Assembly (NCBI GenBank): GCA_039105265.1
Contig: JAPFFF010000024.1
Location: forward strand, 682,001-746,000
DNA from: Tritrichomonas musculus
Taxonomy: Eukaryota > Parabasalia > Tritrichomonadida > Tritrichomonadidae
Length of the DNA stretch: 64,000 bases
Reading direction: 5' to 3'
The notes under the pieces were generated by a model that saw only the letters and a program-made list of their open reading frames with translations, had not been told where the DNA came from and searched no databases. The position numbers and the translations under genes were made by a program. Below are positions 54,204-63,765 of the stretch, piece after piece (the first letter of the stretch is position 1; the number at the start of each line of letters is the position of its first letter).

Positions 54204-54326
54204 ATTCCACCTATATATGCTGCTGTTGAAAATGGAAATGTTGAAATTGTTAATTTACTTTTATTGCAACAAGGAATTGATGTTAATTCCAAATTAATTT
54301 TTATATATGTATTTTATGAAGTTTAA
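54204..54326 (+). other. Ankyrin module 8
   Basis: Reads IPPIYAAVENGNVEIVNLLL then LQQGIDVNSKL, with a stop at 54324. Confidence 0.75.
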
Positions 54327-54693
54327 ACTATATTATTTGCTTTTACAGTTTGAGAGTTAAAATTAAAATAAAATTTTATTCAAATTTTTAAATGTAGTTT
54401 CATGACAAAAAATTTAAACAAAATTTCACTAAATAATTTTTTTTTATCAAATTTCAACATATTAATTTTTATGGAGTTTTTCATTGTCATTTTATGTGGT
54501 TTTGAAAAAAAAATTTAATTCAATTTCAATTCAATTTTTTCAATGGAATTTGAAAATAGTTTTTCAATTATGTTTCAAAAATAAAAAATTGTTTTTATAA
54601 AATTGCATTAATTTTTTAAATAACATTTGAAAATATTCTATTTTGATGAAATTGAAGCAATTTTTTTAATTCAATTTCATTCATATTTTTTAT

Positions 54694-54912
54694 AAAACTC
54701 CATTACATATAGCATGCCAAAAAGGAAATGTACAAATGGTTAGATTACTTTTGTCGCACAAGTTAGTTCGGACTGATATTGTAGATTGTGTTTTTCAATA
54801 TTATTTTGTTTTTAACATGATGGTTCTCTTTATTTTTTTTGTATGCAAATTGCCTATTCAATTAACAAATAATCGAACCATTCAAAGCCTTCTTCAAAAC
54901 AGAAGAATGTGA
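54694..54912 (+). other. Terminal ankyrin module with C-terminal tail
   Basis: Reads KTPLHIACQKGNVQMVRLLL and stays open through a hydrophobic stretch to NNRTIQSLLQNRRM and TGA at 54910. The polar, helical ending looks like a true protein C-terminus, as expected for the last coding block of the locus. Confidence 0.7.
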
Positions 54913-55842
54913 TTCTTGATTAATTACGATTAAAAAATTCAATTTATTTTACCTTAATTTTTTTTTTTTATCTTTATTCTTTAAGTCTTTAAATGTATAA
55001 TATATAATTATGCATGTATATATGTATATAATTATCTTTTTTAAACTCAACAATATAAAGTGCAACAAAATCCAATTGCTTTTTTTCACATTAGAGAGTA
55101 ATTTTTTTTAACAAATAACTTATAAAAAAGATGTGACTAAATAATTTCTGAAATTTCAGCAATTGATGTTATTATATTGTATCAAAAAATAAAAGAGCAT
55201 TTTTAACAAGTGGTGAAATAATACTGAATATTATTGAATCTATAGTTGACACTGTCTTTATGAGCAATGGGAAAGCAAGATTAATGATTTCTATCAAAAT
55301 TATGAAAAAAAACTAACAAATGCAAAAATTCCAAATTGATGGTGGCGGCTAAAAATCCCAAAATTTGGATACTGAATAATAAAACAAATGGGTTTTATGA
55401 TGAAACGATAAAAATAATCAATAATGAAAGGACTGTAAAGAACATTATAATTTTTTTGTCATTTGAAATTTTGATTGAAAGAAATTCGGCTGTTTTTGGC
55501 AATTATGTTCAGTATCAGGAAATTTTATCTTCTACTGACTATGGATTGAAATGCTGAAGTAATCACAATAATATCATTTTATAATTTCATCTATCCAAAA
55601 ATTATGCTTGTGATTTGAGATAACTTAAACTTCACAATAATATATTGTAATTTAAAAAAAATTACTCAATATTGGAAAGATGATGATTTAAAATACATTT
55701 TATTGAAATCAGTAAATGTTTACTATTTTTATGTGATAATGGCATGTTCATGTATATGTAATAAATTTTTATATTATTATAATATTCAATGTTCAAGTTT
55801 TTAAATGTTTATTAAATCGAAATTAGTTTTACTTATGGTATT
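54913..55842. other. Intergenic region, no supportable gene
   Basis: A 72-codon ATG frame at 55339-55557 (plus) has ordinary composition but no recognised family and no support beyond being open. The rest is AT-rich. Confidence 0.45.
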
Positions 55843-56460
55843 TTAAATAAATTCATTGATTGTTTCTGAATAAATAGATCGAGATTTTTTATTGGGATTT
55901 TCATTTGAATTCTTTTTCCTAAGGTACAAATTTCGGACTTCGTTCCACATGTTTCTGTATTTAATAAAAGCAATATTTCTGATCAATTCAAATGGATATA
56001 TATATTGTAATTCCCAAAAATAGGTGTTATGCTGCCTTTGATGCCGAATGAATTCAATTCTTCAATCTTCGGTGTCACGAACAATTGCAAAATCACAACT
56101 ATGAATAATTTTTGCATTTGTTGTATCTTTCATTTTAATTGTAAAAACTCTGCCATTGTCTTCGCAATAGTCGTAATTGAATTGATGAACAAAATTATTA
56201 AAAGCATACATGAGAATATGTTTTAATTCACCTGGAGTATATTCGATCCTTTTTAAATGAATCCGAATATCTAAATCGAAATCATATCCAACGTTAGATT
56301 TGGTATTTTTTGTGATCATGTTTCTCTTTGTGCTTCCCACAAATCTGAATTCAAATCGAAATGTTTTGCGAAGAAACCTTTGAACCTGGTTAATTAATAG
56401 AATAATATCTTTTTTTGTTGGTTTATAAACACGTTTATGGACATAAACATAAGGGCACAT
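55843..56460 (-). pseudogene. Bacterial-like nucleotidyltransferase, one internal stop
   Basis: One minus-strand frame of 205 codons from the ATG at 56460. It contains FRFVGSTKRNMITKN and then YDFDLDIRI, the G-S and D-x-D pattern of a DNA-polymerase-beta-type nucleotidyltransferase. Later it has MWNEVRNLYLRKKN and NPNKKSRSIY, which I associate from memory with nucleotidyltransferase-like proteins of gut bacteria and their mobile elements. The frame has one in-frame stop at 56062-56064 and no shift. Transfer from bacteria is an inference. The gene lies alone, with no partner. Confidence 0.6.
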
Positions 56461-57044
56461 TTATAATTACTTGAAATTCTGGTTTATTAAAATATATAAA
56501 ACTAAATTTGGCCTTATTCATCAAATTGCTTAAAATTTTTGAATAATATTGACAGAAAAATATAGTCTGTAAATAATTACTATTAAATTAGATGACATAT
56601 TATTAATATAATATTATATCACTCTTAATGAAAATTACATGTATAAATCCCATACAAAAAAATTATTATTATTTTGCTAAAATTAAGATATCAATATAAA
56701 AAAACATATAATGAGAAACTCTGCATATGAATTACCATTTATTTCCCATTAATTTATTAATTCATAAGCTTCATCGCAAAAATTGGATTTATCAATTATA
56801 AATTTATATATATGTTTTTTTGAAGCACCTAATTGAAGAAAGCAATTCATCCAAATTTTTTTAGAGAAACTTCTGTTTGATAAAAGAAATTTAATATTTG
56901 TATTATATTTTATAAAAAAAAAAAAAAGCTTTCAAAAATATATTTTTTTTTTGGTTTACTTTATCAAATATAAAAAGAAATTATTTTAATTATTTAAAGT
57001 TAAGATGTAATTTACAGATTGAGAATCAACTGCTTCCACTTGCA
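56461..57044. other. Non-coding AT-rich region
   Basis: Nothing recognisable apart from A and T homopolymers around 56917-56955. Confidence 0.55.
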
Positions 57045-59189
57045 TTATTCAGCAGGACGCAATAAACATCCATAAAAAACATTATCTCCAATTGAAGTTA
57101 CAGAAGAAGGAATTGTGATTTGTTTTAGTGATAAACATCTAGAAAAAGCATAATCACCAATTGATGTAACAGAAGAAGGAATTTCGATTCGTGCTAATGA
57201 TGAACATCTAGAAAAAGCATAATCTCCAATTGAAGAAACAGAAGAAGGAATTGAAAATGCGATTTGTGTTAATGATGAACATTCAGAAAAAGCATAATCT
57301 CCAATTGAAGAAACAGAAGAAGGAATTGTGATCTGTGTTAATGATGAACATCCTTTGAAAACAGAATCTCCAATTGAAGAAACAGAAGAAGGAATTGTGA
57401 TCTGTGTTAATGATGAACATCCTCTGAAAACAGATTCTCCAATTGAAGTTACAGAAGAAGGAATTGTGATCTGTGTTAATCTTAAACATTTAAAGAAAAC
57501 AGAATCTCCAATTGAGGTCACAGAAGAAGGAATTGTGATTTGTGTTAATGATGAACATTCTCTGAAAACAGAATTTCCAATTGAAGTCACAAAAGAAGGA
57601 ATTGTGATTTGTTTTAATGATGAGCATCCTTCGAAAGCAGAATTTCCAATTGAAGTTACAGAAGAAGGAATTATGATCTCTCTCAATGATGAACATCCAT
57701 TAAAAGCATAATTTCCAATTGAGGTAATTGAAGATGGAAGTTTTATCCGTACTAATGATTCGCATTCAGAAAATAATCCACATTCAATATTCTTAATATT
57801 TCCAGTGACATTAAGAAATCTAACACCATCAAAAGCATGGATTCCGAATAAAATAGATGAAGATGGAATTGATATATTTGTTAATGATGAGCATCTAAAG
57901 AAAACATAATATCCAATTGAAGTTACAGAAGAAGGAATTGTGATTCCTTTTAATGATGAGCATCCTTCGAAAGCATAATTTCCAATCGAAGTTACAGAAG
58001 AAGGAATTGTGATTCCTTTTAATGATGAGCATCCCTCAAAAGCATAATCTCCAATTGAAGTTACAGAAGAAGGAATTGTGATTTGTGTTAATCCTAAATA
58101 TAATTGACATGATTTGAATGCTTTGATATCTTTCATTTTACAAGCATCAGACACGATATCATCAGGATAAAATAAAAAATTCAATGAATTAAAAATGATA
58201 TCATTAAAACTTGATCGATCTCGTATTTGCATTTTATCATCAAAGTTATCTTTGATATAATTTGTATTTGCATTATGATGACATTTGATCGATTCTAAAA
58301 GAACATGTATGGGTAATGAATCACTTAGGTTAACTTCATTTTCTTCAAGAAAATGAATTAATTCTGGATTATTAGAATGAACTGCATAAAGCCATAATGA
58401 ACCAGTTAATTGAACTTCGTTGTATTTTAAGTATTGAATTATTTGAATTGATCCAAAAAATGCTGCATATTCAATTAATGTTGGATCTCTGTCAATCAAA
58501 AACAAATTCGTTTCATAAATTGATGGTTCAATTTTGGTACAAAGTGATAAATTCGTTCGACTTACATAAACTACAAATTCTTCAATCGAATCTTTCCGAA
58601 TTAATGAACAAATGTATGAATCATTTTCACCTATTTGACACTTTTCGGCAAATTTTTGAATGTCAACATCAAATAACTGAAAAATTTCTTTTTCAATTTG
58701 TTCCTGCATTTTTTCTTCAATGAATTCTTTCATTATCGGATACAAATAATAAAAATAATCTGATTGAAAATTTTTGAGTGGGTTATTTGAAAAAGTTTCT
58801 ATCGTTTGCTTTCTTTGTAAATATTGATCTAAAAATGATTGATCTGGTATAACAAAACCTTTTTCAAGAAGAAAAAAAATTATTAATTTGTTATAATTTT
58901 GAAAATCTGGAATAAATTTAGATATTGGTGAAGGTTTGGTCTGAATTAAAATTTGCATGATTTGATCTAATTTATCAAAAAAATCAGGAAGTCTGCGGTG
59001 GTTGGATGCTATTTTCAATATTAATTGAAATAATAACTGAACTTCCTCGTCGTTGTGCAAAATTTTATGCTCTTTTAATTTATCATTTAATGCTTGGAAT
59101 TCTGCCTCAGGATTATCACTAGCATCAATAAATTCGATAAGAGTTATGAGGATATCTTTCATCTTTTTTATACGCGCCTCGATTTCCAT
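57045..59189 (-). CDS. BspA-like LRR protein with DUF3447-type ankyrin head (714 aa)
   Basis: The frame starts at the ATG at 59187-59189. Residues 1-~340 form a DUF3447-type ankyrin head: helical N-terminus, NDSYICSLIRKDSIEEF, LIEYAAFFGSIQIIQYL, and AVHSNNPELIHFLEEN. From ~363 there are 15 BspA-type leucine-rich repeats of 23 residues (ITIPSSVTSIGDYAFEGCSSL and variants). The fifth region is more diverged (VTGNIKNIECGLFSECESL). BspA-like LRR proteins are a huge trichomonad family, and some are surface adhesins. This one has no visible signal peptide or membrane anchor, so an intracellular scaffold is as likely. The end, CLLRPAE, stops just after a repeat start, so the C-terminus may be truncated. 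Confidence 0.88.
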   Translation of the reverse strand: MEIEARIKKMKDILITLIEFIDASDNPEAEFQALNDKLKEHKILHNDEEVQLLFQLILKIASNHRRLPDFFDKLDQIMQILIQTKPSPISKFIPDFQNYNKLIIFFLLEKGFVIPDQSFLDQYLQRKQTIETFSNNPLKNFQSDYFYYLYPIMKEFIEEKMQEQIEKEIFQLFDVDIQKFAEKCQIGENDSYICSLIRKDSIEEFVVYVSRTNLSLCTKIEPSIYETNLFLIDRDPTLIEYAAFFGSIQIIQYLKYNEVQLTGSLWLYAVHSNNPELIHFLEENEVNLSDSLPIHVLLESIKCHHNANTNYIKDNFDDKMQIRDRSSFNDIIFNSLNFLFYPDDIVSDACKMKDIKAFKSCQLYLGLTQITIPSSVTSIGDYAFEGCSSLKGITIPSSVTSIGNYAFEGCSSLKGITIPSSVTSIGYYVFFRCSSLTNISIPSSSILFGIHAFDGVRFLNVTGNIKNIECGLFSECESLVRIKLPSSITSIGNYAFNGCSSLREIIIPSSVTSIGNSAFEGCSSLKQITIPSFVTSIGNSVFRECSSLTQITIPSSVTSIGDSVFFKCLRLTQITIPSSVTSIGESVFRGCSSLTQITIPSSVSSIGDSVFKGCSSLTQITIPSSVSSIGDYAFSECSSLTQIAFSIPSSVSSIGDYAFSRCSSLARIEIPSSVTSIGDYAFSRCLSLKQITIPSSVTSIGDNVFYGCLLRPAE

Positions 59190-59809
59190 TTTTTAATGTT
59201 GTCAGGTTGGAAAATTCTCTCAAAACTATACCAAAATTTTAAAATGGAAAAACAGTTGGGGTTTTTTTTTTTTTTTTTTTTTAGTTTTTTTTATAAAAAT
59301 AAATTTTAAATTAAAATTTGGGTGTAATTTTTTAGCACAGTGCTGCAGCACAGAGAACTTTTTGTATGTATATATGGTCCAGATAAACTTTTTGAGAAAT
59401 TAAAATTAATATTTTTTAAACAAAATAGCATGACCCCCTATTCATGCTTTTTTTATTCCTTTAAAATAATTTAAAAATATTTGTTTTCTTATTTAATATT
59501 GATTTTAACCATTAAATCCTAAATTTTATCAATTTAGGAAGCCCAACAAGCCATTTGATTCTCTAAATCAACCATTTTTGAGAAGAATTATTAATCAAAT
59601 AATAATCTCATTTTTGAAAATTTTCGATTATTTCGCCTTTAACATATTCTCTAAATGGCATAAATTAAGAAATCAATAAAAAATACAATGAACTTTTAAT
59701 CTTTTCTATGTAAAATAAAGCTCGAAAAAATGGACGATTATTTTCTTCTGAAAAAGTTGTATGTGCTATAAAGAATTCCTCTTAAAATTTATTTATATAT
59801 ATAAAGATA
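59190..59809. other. Intergenic region with poly-T tract and repeated CTTTTTGA
   Basis: No gene. A pure T run lies at ~59260-59282. AACTTTTTG strings occur near 59357 and 59377, the second as CTTTTTGA. A palindrome lies at 59340-59351. Confidence 0.5.
59340..59351. repeat. 12-bp perfect palindrome GTGCTGCAGCAC
   Basis: Embedded in AGCACA...CACAGAG, it is GC-rich against an AT-rich background and centred on a PstI-like CTGCAG. Confidence 0.75.
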
Positions 59810-59904
59810 CCCGCCTGCCACATAATATTGCAGTAAACTTTTTGAAATATCTTTGAAAATAACAACTTTTTAATATCATTCAAAAATAAAACTTTTTGAA
59901 TAAC

Positions 59905-61464
59905 ATGGTCATTCCATTTATTAAAATGAATAATTCTTGGGCAAAATGGATTGAAAAAAATGAATTGTTCGAATCAATACCTCAATGCATTAAGAGAGGT
60001 CCATATATATCCTATAAAAATTATCCAGATGCAGTTGATAAAATATTGAAAATATTTTCCAATTATATTGAAGGTGATGTTGCGAAAATTGCAAAAAAAA
60101 CTGGGTTTAAAGAAAGAACATTATACAAATGGTTAGCAAATTATAGGCTAAACCCAGAATATAATCCATTATCTAAACAAATTAGGAACAAAGCAAGAAT
60201 TTTTACAGAAGATGAAGAAGATGCAATAGCTGAGTTCATTTTAACAGAAAAAATACAGAAACATTGTTTTTTTAATGATTCTGAATGTATTGAAATTCTT
60301 GTCGATGCATATCTTACAAAGCACTCAAATGACGAAAACATTAACTTTTTAATAAGTTTTTCTAGAGGTTTTATATACTATTTTAAAAAACGGCACGGTT
60401 TTGTATCACGTATATGTCACTTGAAAAGGAGACCTTCAACAACAAGCGTTTATATTAATTATTTTATAGATGATATGAAAAATTTATTTCAAACAGTATC
60501 TTTTACTCAAATTATAAATATAGATGAAACCGGAATTTTCCTAAATTCAAAAAATATAAAAATATGGCACTCAAAAGGAAATGATGATGTATCTCTTCCA
60601 GTTGGATTTAGTGAGAAAAAAAGAATAACTGCAGTGTGTGCAATTGGAGCAGATGGCGCTAAATTTCCAATGCAATTTATTGCAAAAGGCGAAACTAATG
60701 CTGTTATTAATACACAGCTCGGTGATGTTCACCCTCATTTAGCATCTTATTCTACAAAAGGTTGGACAAATGATGAAACATTTTATTCATATTTAAATTT
60801 TATAAAATCTCAATTTAATCAAGATCAAGAAATACACATTATATTAGATATCTTTAGTGCACATAGAAGTGAAAACACAAAAAAAATTGCTGAAGAATTA
60901 GGAATAACATTGCATTATATACCAGCAGGTTTTACCGACCTTTATCAACCGTTAGATACGACAATATTTGCAATAATCAAAGCTTTTATTAGTCATATGC
61001 TTCGTTCTTCTTTGAAAGAAGGGAAAAATTTAACAACTATCGATGCTTGCAGATTTATGATTGCTGCATGGGAAAAATTAAAACCTGATATTATTCAAGA
61101 GTCTTTCGATAGATTACATCTTGAAGAAGTTTGGGAAGGATGCAATCAATATGACTTACCTATTATGCATACTTGTTTGTACAATCGTTCAACGAAAAGT
61201 AAAAAGAAATTAATGATATTAGAGGTTATTGAAAAAGATTCTATTAAGGACGATAATGGAATTTCTCTGCTGAGATATATTATAGATTCATTTGGTCAAA
61301 AAGATGTTCTTGAAATCAAAACAATTAGACATTATGTGAAACAAAATGCTTCTTTTGTTGATCTTGAAGGTTTCGAACAAAATTGTTCATCATCAATATC
61401 TAAATTGTTATGTTACAAAATTTTGAAACAGGTTAACTTTGATTTGTTGAAGAAGAACTTTTGA
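59905..61464 (+). CDS. pogo/Tigger-type DDE transposase (519 aa)
   Basis: An open frame from the first ATG (59905). The N-terminus has helix-turn-helix features (DVAKIAKKTGFKERTLYKWL, ~60-80) and a second DNA-binding part with GFVSRICHLKRRPST (~165-180). The catalytic core shows IDETGIFL (~206), HIILDIFSAHRS (~315) and YQPLDTTIFAIIKAF (~351), so all three Asp positions are present and about 36 residues separate the last two. The size fits an intact pogo transposase. It differs clearly from the transposase at 32754, so two lineages coexist. A CTTTTTGA lies 5 bases before the ATG. Confidence 0.88.
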   Translation: MVIPFIKMNNSWAKWIEKNELFESIPQCIKRGPYISYKNYPDAVDKILKIFSNYIEGDVAKIAKKTGFKERTLYKWLANYRLNPEYNPLSKQIRNKARIFTEDEEDAIAEFILTEKIQKHCFFNDSECIEILVDAYLTKHSNDENINFLISFSRGFIYYFKKRHGFVSRICHLKRRPSTTSVYINYFIDDMKNLFQTVSFTQIINIDETGIFLNSKNIKIWHSKGNDDVSLPVGFSEKKRITAVCAIGADGAKFPMQFIAKGETNAVINTQLGDVHPHLASYSTKGWTNDETFYSYLNFIKSQFNQDQEIHIILDIFSAHRSENTKKIAEELGITLHYIPAGFTDLYQPLDTTIFAIIKAFISHMLRSSLKEGKNLTTIDACRFMIAAWEKLKPDIIQESFDRLHLEEVWEGCNQYDLPIMHTCLYNRSTKSKKKLMILEVIEKDSIKDDNGISLLRYIIDSFGQKDVLEIKTIRHYVKQNASFVDLEGFEQNCSSSISKLLCYKILKQVNFDLLKKNF

Positions 61465-61481
61465 ATTACACAAATAATCTA

Positions 61482-61511
61482 TTCTTTTTGCATCTTTAGA
61501 TGCAAAAAGAA
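61482..61511. terminator. Perfect 14-bp hairpin just after transposase stop
   Basis: TTCTTTTTGCATCT and its exact inverse are separated by TT. It begins 17 bases after the TGA. It could mark the 3' end of the transcript or protect against read-through; the role is inference. Confidence 0.55.
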
Positions 61512-61590
61512 GAATGAAATCATATTTTTAATTTTATCAAATTTTGTTCAAAAAGTTTATAATTCTATTCCTTACAATAAAAGTGGCAAA

Positions 61591-61711
61591 ATTGAAAGAA
61601 CAATTCCGTAGGCTTATCAAAATTTGGTTTAATTTTACATACAAAATGCAGAAAGATTGAAAGAACAATTCCGTAGGCTTATCAAAACTTGGTTTAATTT
61701 TACATACAAAA
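61591..61711. repeat. 65-bp direct duplication
   Basis: The block starting ATTGAAAGAACAATTCCGTA occurs at 61591 and again at 61656, matching for about 56 bases with one difference. Confidence 0.85.
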
Positions 61712-61999
61712 CAACTACAAGATTATCAACAAAACAACTCCAAGATTATCAACAAAGCAACTCCAAGATTATCAACAAAACAACTACAAGATTATCAACA
61801 AAACAACTACAAGATTATCAACAAAACAACTACAAGATTATCAACAAAACAACTCCAAGATGATCTACAAAACAACTCCAAGATGATCTACAAAACAACT
61901 CCAAGATTATCAACAAAGAAACTCCAAGATGATCAACAAAACAACTCCAAGATTATCAACAAAGAAACTCCAAGATGATCAACAAAACAACTCCAAGAT
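61711..61999. repeat. 23-bp minisatellite, about 12.5 copies
   Basis: The unit is close to CAACTCCAAGATTATCAACA plus AAA. Variants alternate CTC/CTA and ATTATCAAC/ATGATCTAC, in a partly ordered way. A 68-codon frame through it is an artefact of the period. Confidence 0.9.
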
Positions 62000-62961
62000 C
62001 AGTAATAATCCATTTCAGCTAGTAATCATTCACAATTGTTTGGCTCCATTAGTTTAGGACATTAACAAATTATTAAAATTACATAAAAAATTCATCTCTA
62101 TTTCTTTTATTATTAATTTTTTTTATAGTTTTTGCTAATAAGCTTATTTTGAGAGCGTTACCCTTGTTAATTCTTACGTTTTCTCATTCTTTATTAATTA
62201 TAATCAACTTCATTAATATAATCTTAATCATTTTATATTTCGTGTAAGTATAATATATTGAGGTATGCTGGGCTTAGTAATGCAATATTTCCCATTATAA
62301 TGGGTTTTCTTGAAAAAATTGTAGAAAACAAAAAAAAAATATTATATGTAGAATGGAAAAAATTATGCCGTAGTTTATTATATAGTGGAAAAGTTTAATT
62401 TTGGAAATAATTCGTATTTCTAAAGTATTAGCTGAAAAAATCTATTACATCTTCGAAAAAATCGATTTTATTGCATATTTTTTTAGGTCGATTTTGGTAT
62501 TTTAATTAATGGTTATTATCATTAATTATGCAATAAATTAAGCTGAATTGATCATTAATTATGCAATTCTCCATATATAATATAATGGAGAATTGAGCTT
62601 AATTTATAAGATTTACTATTGAATTCTTTTCTTTTCCTAATTATATATGAAGATGAAATTCGGACTTTGGAACAAAAAATTTCAAAACTTCGTATATATA
62701 TTGTAATTTTTATTTATGAAACATTGTGAAGAGGATAAACGATATTGATAAAGCGTTATTTGAATTATTGAAATACAACAAATTTTAGGTTCATGAATTT
62801 GTCTATAATTTGGCGTAGCAATTCTTTGTTGGGTTGGTATTAATATGTATCAGGCTTATTGTGTAAACATAAAAGAGGAACGAATAAGTTCAACACTAAA
62901 ATAAAAATGAAAAAATAAACGTTCTCCCAATCCCAAAATTGAATTTATTTGAATGTATAAA
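62000..62961. other. 3' part of transposon, non-coding
   Basis: AT-rich, without a gene. An inverted pair around 62570-62590 (CTCCATATATAATATAATGGAG) forms a small hairpin. Confidence 0.5.
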
Positions 62962-62996
62962 CAAAAAGTTTACTGCAAAAAAAACACATTGCCGCA

Positions 62997-63398
62997 TATT
63001 TGGAACTAAGATAAAATATATTCTGTTTAATAAAAAATATTATGCTTATTAGGTTATTTTGATTTAATAAATTACTTTTTTTTAACAAGATATTTGTAAT
63101 CTATTTAATTAAATTATGATAACTTTTTATATGAGTTTCCAGAAAAATAATATTTTGAATGAAAATTTACGATCAAATATCGTTATAAATTTAAGCTCTC
63201 TCACTTTATATATTTCCATTTTGATTGACCAAACATCTCAAATTCGTAAGCACAAATCTCTATAATAATCAGAAAACGTAAATATCTATGATCTACAAAA
63301 AAAAACTTTGAATGTTGGGCAAATTACACAAATTACGATTTTCATTTTAATGCTGGCTCATTTTTATCAATTTTCTCAGCTTCAAATTAATTTTTTAT
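62997..63398. other. Non-coding AT-rich region
   Basis: No gene is seen before the LRR fragment. Confidence 0.5.
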
Positions 63399-63763
63399 GA
63401 TTTCGTTTTCTTTGGATGTTCATCATTAACAAAAATAAAAATTCCACAGTCTGTAACTTTAATTAAAAATGGATCATTTAGAGGATGCTCATCTTTAAAA
63501 GAAATTATATTTCCACATAAGTTGACTGGAATTGAAAGTAAAGCTTTCTATGGATTCAGTTCTTTAAAAAGTTTAACAATTCCTAAATCAACAAAATCAA
63601 TAGGAAATTTTGCATTTTATGAGTGTTCATCTTTAGAAGAAATTGTAATTAATTCTCCATTAAATTCAATTGAAGATGGCGTTTTTGAAAGTTGTGTAAA
63701 TTTAACAGTTATTTCAATTCCATCATCTGTAACAACTATAAAATCTTATGTAAAGAAAAGGAA
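63399..63763 (+). pseudogene. BspA-like LRR fragment
   Basis: The plus frame reads FGCSSLTKIKIPQSV, NGSFRGCSSLKEIIFP, KAFYGFSSLKSLTIP, NFAFYECSSLEEIVI and GVFESCVNLTVISIPSSV. That is five 23-residue BspA repeats. There is no ATG at the front. At the 3' side the repeat is cut by a TA-flanked inverted-repeat element, and no LRR resumes before the window ends. Probably a truncated gene. Confidence 0.75.
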
Positions 63764-63765
63764 TA

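Larger units (their letters stand above)
50866..54912 (+). repeat. Array of single ankyrin modules separated by AT-rich spacers
   Basis: Eight clear and one decayed ~33-codon ankyrin modules lie in one orientation. Module starts are about 50869, 51369, 51848, 52242, 52798, 53341, 53800, 54204 and 54694, so the average step is near 480 bases. The spacers are built of short degenerate strings such as ATTTTAATGAAATT and TTTTTATCCAATTTCAAT. Modules begin at the T-P-L turn and end just after D-V-N. No consistent GT...AG pair or trichomonad intron consensus frames the spacers. Confidence 0.85.
59810..62996 (+). mobile_element. Probable full-length pogo-like transposon
   Basis: The 17-mer TTGCAGTAAACTTTTTG (59828-59844) recurs as an exact inverse at 62962-62978. 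Outward of each are weaker matching ends bordered by TA (59808-59809 and 62997-62998). CTTTTTGA is repeated at the left end (59838, 59892). One open transposase lies inside, followed by a hairpin, a 65-bp duplication and a 23-bp minisatellite. Borders are approximate because the outermost ~17 bases match only partly. Confidence 0.6.

Noticed and set aside
51084-54690. Kinase-ankyrin spacers as ordinary transposon insertions
   Set aside because: No terminal repeats or target duplications were seen at module borders, and repeated insertion at the same place in each repeat is unlikely. Cassette duplication explains it better.
57283-57711. Open frames antiparallel to the BspA LRR gene
   Set aside because: They are mirror frames caused by the 69-base repeat unit of the LRR gene.
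61657-61863. A 68-codon protein across the 23-bp minisatellite
   Set aside because: The frame is open only because 23 bp repeated three times gives a stop-free 69-base period, and its residues are meaningless repeats.
61711-61999. CRISPR-like array
   Set aside because: The repeats are contiguous, with no unique spacers; it is a minisatellite in a eukaryotic transposon.
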